A stretch of DNA of 5,638 bases from positions 1 to 5,638 of the forward strand of contig DKEU01000274.1 of assembly GCA_002452635.1 (NCBI GenBank). The letters run 5' to 3'. This document shows positions 1 to 5,104 of the stretch, piece after piece. The stretch's first letter is position 1, and every line of letters starts with the position of its first letter. The notes beneath the pieces are model-generated. The model searched no databases and had not been told where the DNA came from. It worked only from the letters and a program-made list of their open reading frames with translations. This DNA is from Desulfovibrionaceae bacterium UBA6814. Its GTDB lineage: Bacteria > Desulfobacterota > Desulfovibrionia > Desulfovibrionales > Desulfovibrionaceae. The position numbers and the translations under genes were made by a program.

Positions 1-1161
1 ATCTTCGCCGGCGCGGTGCACGACTACTTCTCGGGCATGCTCTCCATCCGCAACCGCGGCGAGTCCATCCCCGACGTGGTGGGCTATGAACTCGGCAACG
101 CCTTCAAGCAGTTCATGCGCGGCTTCTCCATCGTCCTGCTGCTGTTGGTGGGCGTGGTCTTCGTGCTCGGCCCGGCCAAGCTCCTGGCCCAGCTCTCCGG
201 CCTGGCCACCCCCTACTGGGTCGCCATCGTCTTCGGCTACTACTTCGTGGCCACCCTGCTGCCCATCGACAAGATCATCGGCCGGCTCTACCCGGTGTTC
301 GGCGCCATCCTGATGTTCATGGCCGTGGGCCTGACCCTGGCCATCATGACCCAGGGCTACGACATCGTCCCGACCTTCACCCTGGACAACCTGCATCCCA
401 AGGGCCTGCCCCTGTGGCCGCTCATGTTCATCACCATCGCCTGCGGCGCCATCAGCGGCTTCCACTCCACCCAGTCCCCGCTCATGGCCCGCTGCGTCAC
501 CTGCGAGGACCAGGGACGGCCGGTGTTCTACGGCGCCATGGTGGGCGAGGGCATCATCGCCCTCATCTGGGCCATGCTGGGCATGAGCTTCTACCACAAT
601 CCCGGCGAGCTGCAGGCGGCCCTGGCCGCGGGCGGCCCGGCCGGCGTGGTGAACCAGATCTCCACCACCCTGCTCGGCACCGGGTTCGGCGGAACCCTGG
701 CCATCCTGGGCGTGGTGGTGCTGCCCATCACCTCGGGCGACACCGCCTTCCGCAGCGCGCGGCTCATCATCGCGGACTTCATGAAGCTGTCCCAGAAGGA
801 GCCGGTCAAGCGCCTGTACATCTCCATCCCGCTGTTCGTGGTGGGCTTCATCATCACCAAGCTCGAATTCGGCGTGATCTGGCGCTACTTCGGCTGGGCC
901 AACCAGACCCTGGCCGCGGTGGTGCTGTGGACCGCCGCCGCGTACATGATCAAGCGCGGCAAGCTGCACTGGATCGCCACCATCCCGGCCACCTTCATGA
1001 CCGCGGTGACCATCACCTACATCGCCTACGAGAAGATCGGCTTCCAGATGCCCATCGAGATCGCCACCTGGGTGGGCATCGCCGTGGCCGCGGGCTCGCT
1101 GGTGTGGTTCTTCCTCACCTTCCGCTCCTCCCGCGTCCAGCAGATGACCGTGACCGACTAA
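1..1161 (+). CDS. CstA-family carbon starvation protein / pyruvate-peptide transporter, copy 1 (5' truncated by window)
   Basis: Integral membrane transporter of the CstA family. Characterised E. coli members (CstA, BtsT) import peptides and/or pyruvate across the inner membrane. The reading frame is open from base 1 (IFAGAVHDYFSG...) and ends in TAA. Alignment with the complete neighbour at 1334-2764 places the first visible residue at that protein's residue 89, so about 88 N-terminal residues lie outside the window and the full protein would be about 474 aa. The family hallmark segment, HPKGLPLWPLMF through GFHSTQSPLMARC, is at visible residues 132-165. The C-terminal CstA region with LPITSGDTAFRSAR follows. 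About nine to ten hydrophobic segments are visible. Like its neighbour, it is much shorter than the roughly 700-aa E. coli proteins. Which substrate it carries cannot be told from sequence. A hairpin terminator follows 21 bases after the stop. Confidence 0.93.
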   Translation: MFAGAVHDYFSGMLSIRNRGESIPDVVGYELGNAFKQFMRGFSIVLLLLVGVVFVLGPAKLLAQLSGLATPYWVAIVFGYYFVATLLPIDKIIGRLYPVFGAILMFMAVGLTLAIMTQGYDIVPTFTLDNLHPKGLPLWPLMFITIACGAISGFHSTQSPLMARCVTCEDQGRPVFYGAMVGEGIIALIWAMLGMSFYHNPGELQAALAAGGPAGVVNQISTTLLGTGFGGTLAILGVVVLPITSGDTAFRSARLIIADFMKLSQKEPVKRLYISIPLFVVGFIITKLEFGVIWRYFGWANQTLAAVVLWTAAAYMIKRGKLHWIATIPATFMTAVTITYIAYEKIGFQMPIEIATWVGIAVAAGSLVWFFLTFRSSRVQQMTVTD

Positions 1162-1182
1162 CCCCGGCCCGAACCGCAACCC

Positions 1183-1214
1183 AAGGGCCCGCCCCCTCCC
1201 GGGGACGGGCCCTT
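1183..1214 (+). terminator. Rho-independent-type terminator hairpin after CstA copy 1
   Basis: The arms AAGGGCCCG (1183-1191) and CGGGCCCTT (1206-1214) are perfect reverse complements (9 bp). Inside, CCCC (1192-1195) pairs with GGGG (1201-1204) across a single bulged A at 1205, leaving a 5-base loop. The tail TTCTTC is only moderately T-rich. The hairpin lies 21 bases after the stop codon and separates this gene from the next transporter, so the second copy probably needs its own promoter. Confidence 0.72.
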
Positions 1215-1289
1215 CTTCGTGCATTCTATCCCGAGAAACCCACCATCCGTCGGGGAAAAACGACGTCCCGCCCCGGCCTCCTTCCCACA

Positions 1290-1313
1290 CCCTATCTCCA
1301 TTATTAGATAGGG
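1290..1313 (+). promoter_or_regulatory. Perfect 8-bp inverted repeat upstream of the second cstA-like gene (possible operator or leader hairpin)
   Basis: CCCTATCT (1290-1297) and AGATAGGG (1306-1313) are exact reverse complements separated by the 8-base AT-rich spacer CCATTATT. The element ends 5 bases before the AAGGAGG Shine-Dalgarno and 20 bases before the ATG, and is conspicuously AT-rich against its surroundings. It could be a dimeric repressor or activator site overlapping the promoter, or a leader hairpin affecting ribosome access. No convincing sigma-70 or sigma-54 promoter could be read beside it, so the role is inference. Confidence 0.45.
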
Positions 1314-1318
1314 CGCAA

Positions 1319-1325
1319 AAGGAGG
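1319..1325 (+). promoter_or_regulatory. Shine-Dalgarno for the second cstA-like gene
   Basis: AAGGAGG, a full-strength Shine-Dalgarno, sits 8 bases before the ATG at 1334. It fixes that ATG as the start and indicates strong translation independent of the upstream copy. Confidence 0.85.
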
Positions 1326-1333
1326 GTAGGTCC

Positions 1334-2764
1334 ATGCTCTATTTCATCCTGGCTGTGGCCGCGCTCCTGGGCGGCTACTTCGTGTACGGCGGCTTCGTGG
1401 CCCGGGTCTTCGGCGTGGATGAGAACCGCGCCACGCCGGCCATGCGCATGGCCGACGGGGTGGACTACGTGTCCATGCCGACCTGGAAGGTCTACCTGGT
1501 GCAACTTCTCAACATCGCGGGGCTCGGCCCCATCTTCGGCCCCATCCTGGGCGCGCTCTACGGCCCGGCGGCCCTCTTGTGGATCGTGCTGGGCACCATC
1601 TTCGCCGGCGCGGTGCACGACTTCTTCTCGGGCATGATGAGCGTGCGCTACGACGGCCTATCCATCCCGGACGTGGTGGGCAAGGACCTGGGCAACGGCA
1701 TGAAGCAGTTCATGCGCGGGTTCTCCATCGTGCTCCTGGTCCTGGTGGGCGTGGTCTTCGTGCTCGGCCCGGCCAAGCTCATGGCCGTGCTGACCCCCGA
1801 GGCCCTGGACTCCACCTTCTGGAGCGTGGTGATCTTCTGCTACTACGTGCTGGCCACCATGATGCCCATCGACAAGATCATCGGCCGCGTCTACCCCGTG
1901 TTCGCGGCCATCCTGCTCTTCATGGCCGTGGGCCTCATGACCGCCCTGGTGGTGCAGGGCTACAACATCCTGCCCTATGACCAGTTCTTCACCAACCTGC
2001 ACCCCAAGGCCCTGCCCCTGTGGCCGCTCATGTTCATCACCATCGCCTGCGGCGCCATCAGTGGCTTCCACTCCACCCAGTCCCCCCTCATGGCCCGGTG
2101 CCTCACCTCGGAGAAGCACGGCCAGTTCGTGTTCTACGGCGGCATGGTGGGCGAGGGCATCATCGCCCTCATCTGGGCCACCCTGGGCATGAGCTTCTAC
2201 CCGGACATGGCCGCCCTTAACGGGGTCATCGCCGCGGGCAGCCCGTCCCTGGTGGTCAAGGAGGTGTCCATGGGCCTGCTCGGCGGGTTCGGCGGGGCGC
2301 TGGCCATCATCGGCGTGGTCATCCTGCCGGTGACCTCGGGCGACACCGCCTTCCGCGGCGCCCGGCTCATCGTCGCCGACTTCCTGGGCATTCCCCAGAA
2401 GGAGATCAGCAAGCGGCTCATGATCAGCGTGCCCCTGTTCGCCGTGGGCCTGGCCCTGTGCCTGGTGGACTTCAACGTGATCTGGCGCTACTTCGCCTGG
2501 TCGAACCAGTCCCTGGCCACCGTGGTGCTCTGGAGCGCGGCCGCCTACATGATCAAGCGCAACAAGCCGCACTGGATCGCCACCCTGCCGGCCATCTTCA
2601 TGACCGCCATGTGCGTGACCTACATCGCCAACGCCAAGATCGGCCTGAACCTGCCCATGGACATCTCCACCTGGGTGGGCGTGGCCTCGGCTGCGGCGGC
2701 CACCGTGGCCTTCTTCACCGTGTTCCGGCCCTCCCGCCTGGCCAGCATGGCCCCGCAAACCTAG
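1334..2764 (+). CDS. CstA-family carbon starvation protein / pyruvate-peptide transporter, copy 2 (complete, 476 aa)
   Basis: Complete CstA-family inner-membrane transporter. Relatives studied in E. coli (CstA, BtsT) take up pyruvate and/or peptides, often when nutrients are scarce. It begins with a hydrophobic helix (about 2-24) and then carries the family segment NIAGLGPIFGPILGA (60-74), IFAGAVHD (89-96), SIPDVVG (110-116), PIDKIIGR (178-185) and the hallmark HPKALPLW...GFHSTQSPLMARC (223-256). The C-terminal CstA region follows, with LPVTSGDTAFRGAR and several more helices. In all, about 12 membrane segments can be counted. At 476 aa it is a short form compared with the roughly 700-aa E. 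coli proteins but matches the paralogue just upstream, with which it is about two thirds identical by eye. It has its own Shine-Dalgarno and terminator, plus an upstream inverted repeat, so it is probably a separate transcription unit. Substrate and coupling ion are not determinable here. Confidence 0.95.
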   Translation: MLYFILAVAALLGGYFVYGGFVARVFGVDENRATPAMRMADGVDYVSMPTWKVYLVQLLNIAGLGPIFGPILGALYGPAALLWIVLGTIFAGAVHDFFSGMMSVRYDGLSIPDVVGKDLGNGMKQFMRGFSIVLLVLVGVVFVLGPAKLMAVLTPEALDSTFWSVVIFCYYVLATMMPIDKIIGRVYPVFAAILLFMAVGLMTALVVQGYNILPYDQFFTNLHPKALPLWPLMFITIACGAISGFHSTQSPLMARCLTSEKHGQFVFYGGMVGEGIIALIWATLGMSFYPDMAALNGVIAAGSPSLVVKEVSMGLLGGFGGALAIIGVVILPVTSGDTAFRGARLIVADFLGIPQKEISKRLMISVPLFAVGLALCLVDFNVIWRYFAWSNQSLATVVLWSAAAYMIKRNKPHWIATLPAIFMTAMCVTYIANAKIGLNLPMDISTWVGVASAAAATVAFFTVFRPSRLASMAPQT

Positions 2765-2791
2765 CCGGAAGCCCGTCCTGAACCAATGAAA

Positions 2792-2821
2792 AGGGCCCGC
2801 CCCCGCAGGGGGGCGGGCCCT
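2792..2821 (+). terminator. Strong bidirectional terminator between convergent cstA copy 2 and the ykgJ-like gene
   Basis: A perfect 12-bp GC stem, GGGCCCGCCCCC (2793-2804) with GGGGGCGGGCCC (2809-2820), is closed by the 4-base loop GCAG and extended by one A-T pair (2792 with 2821). Read on the plus strand, the tail is poor in T. Read on the minus strand, the stem is followed by TTTT (2792-2789), the better terminator geometry. It lies 27 bases after the cstA stop and 18 bases beyond the stop of the minus-strand gene, so it most likely serves both. Confidence 0.8.
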
Positions 2822-2839
2822 CGCCGTGTTTAAACTGGC

Positions 2840-3088
2840 TCAACCGCGGTCGCGCACGTCGTTGCGCCAGGCGTTGAGCGGGGCGCAGCAGCCCTCGCCC
2901 ACGAACTGCTCGGCCCGGACCACGGCCCCCAGCTCGGGGTCCCGGACCAGGCCGCACAGGTAGCGTCCCTGCTCCGCGTCCCAGGTCAGGGCCGGGCAAC
3001 GGCCCACGTACCCGTAGCGCCGGTGCGAGGTCTCGCACGGATTGTCCAGGCAGCACCAGCCGCAGCCCACGCAGGGAAGGGAACCCAT
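2840..3088 (-). CDS. Small YkgJ-type cysteine-cluster (putative zinc/iron-chelating) protein, 82 aa
   Basis: The protein opens with LPCVGCGWCC, an exact CxxCxxCC signature (C6, C9, C12, C13) of the YkgJ-type family described as putative zinc- or iron-chelating. Further cysteines at 18, 31, 45, 67 and 68 make nine in 82 residues, enough for one or more metal sites. There is no signal peptide or membrane segment, so it is probably cytoplasmic; no specific function is established for such short members. The ATG at 3088 is chosen because GAGG lies 9 bases upstream and the cysteine signature begins at residue 6. A TTG start at 3163 in the same frame would add 25 residues without family character. 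It lies 79 bases downstream of the kinase gene on the same strand and could be co-transcribed with it. Confidence 0.8.
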   Translation of the reverse strand: MGSLPCVGCGWCCLDNPCETSHRRYGYVGRCPALTWDAEQGRYLCGLVRDPELGAVVRAEQFVGEGCCAPLNAWRNDVRDRG

Positions 3089-3097
3089 CGCGACTCG

Positions 3098-3101
3098 CCT
3101 C
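3098..3101 (-). promoter_or_regulatory. Ribosome binding site deciding the start of the ykgJ-like gene
   Basis: On the minus strand GAGG is 9 bases before the ATG at 3088. It supports the 82-aa form over the longer TTG-initiated reading. Confidence 0.55.
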
Positions 3102-3107
3102 GTTTCA

Positions 3108-3128
3108 CGCGCCGCGGCATGCGGCGCG
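3108..3128 (-). repeat. GC-rich inverted repeat in the kinase/ykgJ-like intergenic gap
   Basis: CGCGCCGC (3108-3115) and GCGGCGCG (3121-3128), written on the plus strand, are perfect complements with a 5-base loop. There is no T tract on the minus strand after it, so it is not a typical intrinsic terminator. It could be a leader hairpin for the ykgJ-like gene, a processing or stability element, or simply a chance outcome of high GC. Confidence 0.35.
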
Positions 3129-3167
3129 CCGGCCCACGCTACTCCCCTGGCCGGGAAGCGCAACCTC

Positions 3168-4907
3168 TCAATTGGTCCGGTAGTCCGCGGCGTACACCTC
3201 CACGCCCAGCTCCCTGGCCCGCTCCATGAACTCCTCCAGGAGCTGGGTCACCGCAGGCTGGCGGCGTTCGCTGTAGAGCATGAACAGCGAGGCCATGCGC
3301 TGGCGATGGCGCAGGGTCTCGTGCCGCTCCAGGGACTCGTGGCTGGATGCCGCCCGCAGGTCCTCCAGGGCCCGGCCCAGGTCCGGGTAGCGCTGCTCCG
3401 GGTCCCGGGCGCAGCAGGTGAGGATGAAGCGGCGCAGGGCCTCGGGCAGGTCCGGGACCTCCAGGCCGGGATCGGGCACGTCCTGCTCCCGGTGCAGCTC
3501 CATGACCCGGATCTGGTCCTCCTCGGGGAAGGGCAGGTGGCCGGTCACCATCTCGTAGGCCATGATGCCCAGGGAGTACATGTCCGCGCGGTGGTCCACC
3601 GGCTTCCGGGCGATCTGCTCGGGCGGGACGTACCACGGCGTGCCCGCCACGTTCAGGTCCTCCATGCCCGCGGCGCAGGCCAGGCCGAAGTCCAGGATCT
3701 TCACGTGGTCGCCGGACTGCACGAAGATGTTGTCGGGCTTGACGTCCCGGTGCACGATGCCCTTGCCGTGGGCGTACTCCAGGCCCGCGGCCACCTGGAC
3801 CAGGTAGTCCAGGGCCAGCTCCGGCGAGAGCCGCCCCCGGGACTTGAGCAGGGACTTGAGGCTCATGCCCTCCAGGTACTCCATGACGATGAACACCGTC
3901 TTGTAGAGCTCCTCGATGTCCATGACCCGGACGATGTTGGGATGGTTGAGCCGGGCGATGGTGGAGGCCTCCTGGCGGAAGCGGGTCAGGAACTCGGGCT
4001 CCATGGCCATGTCGTGCTTCAGCATCTTGATGGCCACGTCCAGGGGCAGGCTCTTGTGCCTGCCCCGGTAGACCGTGCTCCAGCCTCCCACGCCCTGCTT
4101 CTGCTTGATGATGTAGCGGCCCACCTCCCGGTCCGCGGTGACCGGGGACTCGTCGAACCGCTTGGTCACAAGTTCGGTGAGGAACAGCCGCAGGTCGGGC
4201 TGGAGCCTGGCCATCTCCTCGAAGCGGACCTTGTCCAGGGCCCACACCTCCATGGGGGTCAGGGCCTCCACGTTGGCCAGGCGCGGCTCGCCGGTGAGCA
4301 CCGCCATCTCGCCCACCACGTCCCCCGGCCCCAGGCTGGCCACCTGGTGCACCTCGCCGTTCTGGGCCACCTGGACCTCGCAGCGGCCGCGGTGGATGAG
4401 ATACAGGGTGTCGCCCGCGCCGCCCTGCTCCACCAGAAGCTCACCGGGCTCCAGCCGTCGGCGCTCCAGGCAGCCCAGCAGATTGCAGGCCGCGGTGCGG
4501 GGGATGGCCTGGAGCAGGGAGGAGCCGAGCAGGAAGCCCAGGTCGCGGGGCTCGGGACGCCCCTCTCCGGCGGGCAGGGAGATGCCCTCCAGGCCCTCGG
4601 GTTCCCCGCCCCGGAAGGACAGGCCCCAGAGCGTGACCTCGCGCTCCCGGTCCGCCCGGGCCCAGACCACCTCGCCCCGGAATCCCCTCCAGGACTCGCC
4701 GTCCGGGGCCGGGAGAAAGACCAGCGTGCTCTGGCCCTTCTCCATCCCGGTGGGTGAGCGCAAGAGGGCCCCCTGCTCGCTGAAGTTGAGCACCTCCACG
4801 TAGGCCAGGGGCGGCGACTGCTCCGGCCCCTCGTCGTAGCGTACGATGCCCACGCTGGAGCCCTGCGGGGCCAGGCGGGGATTCTTCCTGCGGTTGTCCT
4901 CGTCCAT
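3168..4907 (-). CDS. PilZ - cyclic-nucleotide-binding - Ser/Thr protein kinase fusion (579 aa)
   Basis: A soluble Hanks-type kinase with two N-terminal ligand-binding domains. Residues 5-100 form a PilZ-like c-di-GMP domain with RxxxR (R7-R11), NxSxxG (N41-S43-G46) and a WGLSF strand near 94-98. Residues about 123-250 are a CRP-like cyclic-nucleotide domain, with GDTLYLIHRG (165-174) and the phosphate-binding cassette GEMAVLTGEPRLANV (199-213; E200, R209). Residues about 263-520 are the kinase: glycine loop GVGGWSTVY (272-280), VAIK lysine K294, E313, HRDVKPDN (386-393, D388, K390, N393), DFG (406-408), GTPWYVPPE (422-430), D442 and R506. All catalytic residues are present, so it should be active. 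The last 60 residues are charged helical sequence of unknown role. No transmembrane segment is visible, so it should be cytosolic. The start at 4907 is fixed by GGAGG six bases upstream; an in-frame ATG at 4967 lacks support. The domain order suggests that second messengers gate the kinase; the substrate is unknown. Confidence 0.93.
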   Translation of the reverse strand: MDEDNRRKNPRLAPQGSSVGIVRYDEGPEQSPPLAYVEVLNFSEQGALLRSPTGMEKGQSTLVFLPAPDGESWRGFRGEVVWARADREREVTLWGLSFRGGEPEGLEGISLPAGEGRPEPRDLGFLLGSSLLQAIPRTAACNLLGCLERRRLEPGELLVEQGGAGDTLYLIHRGRCEVQVAQNGEVHQVASLGPGDVVGEMAVLTGEPRLANVEALTPMEVWALDKVRFEEMARLQPDLRLFLTELVTKRFDESPVTADREVGRYIIKQKQGVGGWSTVYRGRHKSLPLDVAIKMLKHDMAMEPEFLTRFRQEASTIARLNHPNIVRVMDIEELYKTVFIVMEYLEGMSLKSLLKSRGRLSPELALDYLVQVAAGLEYAHGKGIVHRDVKPDNIFVQSGDHVKILDFGLACAAGMEDLNVAGTPWYVPPEQIARKPVDHRADMYSLGIMAYEMVTGHLPFPEEDQIRVMELHREQDVPDPGLEVPDLPEALRRFILTCCARDPEQRYPDLGRALEDLRAASSHESLERHETLRHRQRMASLFMLYSERRQPAVTQLLEEFMERARELGVEVYAADYRTN

Positions 4908-4913
4908 GTCCGA

Positions 4914-4918
4914 CCTCC
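4914..4918 (-). promoter_or_regulatory. Shine-Dalgarno deciding the kinase start
   Basis: On the minus strand GGAGG (inside GGGGAGG) is 6 bases before the ATG at 4907. This selects the MDEDNRRKNPR start, which places the PilZ RxxxR motif at residues 7-11, over the upstream in-frame ATG at 4967. Confidence 0.82.
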
Positions 4919-5054
4919 CCTGGTCTGCCCGGACGGGCATAAAGGCGAAAACCATGGCATGGCGCAACGCCGAGGCCCGGCGCGCGGGAAAGCAGGGACC
5001 GGGCCGGCCCCTTTCCCTGGTTCCTGCCTATCCAACAGCAGGGGAAGTTTCAAG

Positions 5055-5086
5055 AAAAACCGGGGTTTTCCAGCCCCCTTCCCCGG
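5055..5086 (-). terminator. Probable Rho-independent terminator after the VOC/HPPD-like gene
   Basis: Reading the minus strand, CCGGGG (5086-5081) pairs perfectly with CCCCGG (5065-5060) across a 15-base loop and is followed directly by TTTTT (5059-5055), then CTTG. It lies 18 bases past the stop at 5105. The stem is only 6 bp and the loop is long, so strength is uncertain, but the position and T tract fit. It would separate this gene from the kinase transcript. Confidence 0.6.
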
Positions 5087-5104
5087 CGAAGCCGCTGCCT
5101 GGGC

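Noticed and set aside
414..1307. Plus-strand open frame in another phase running through the end of the first cstA-like gene and its terminator
   Set aside because: Its translation is repetitive His/Arg/Gly sequence typical of an out-of-frame GC-rich gene, and it runs through an obvious terminator hairpin.
1658..2758. Long minus-strand open frame opposite the second cstA-like gene
   Set aside because: His/Gly/Asp-rich low-complexity translation with no family resemblance; the plus strand encodes a clear transporter over the same bases.
3042..4757. Long plus-strand open frame (571 codons) opposite the kinase gene
   Set aside because: It is an antisense shadow produced by high-GC codon bias. 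The translation is low-complexity (rich in His, Leu, Gly, Gln), has no recognisable domain, and the minus strand encodes a protein with three clear domains and a good ribosome binding site.
4908..4967. Upstream in-frame ATG that would give the kinase 20 more residues
   Set aside because: The ATG at 4907 has an optimal GGAGG at 6 bases, and the PilZ RxxxR motif begins right after it. The extra residues show no signal peptide or domain character.
5025..5053. Possible minus-strand promoter TTGAAA-17-TAGGCA upstream of the kinase
   Set aside because: The -35-like box is fair, but the -10-like box matches only two consensus positions and the -35 overlaps the tail of the proposed terminator. Not good enough to annotate.
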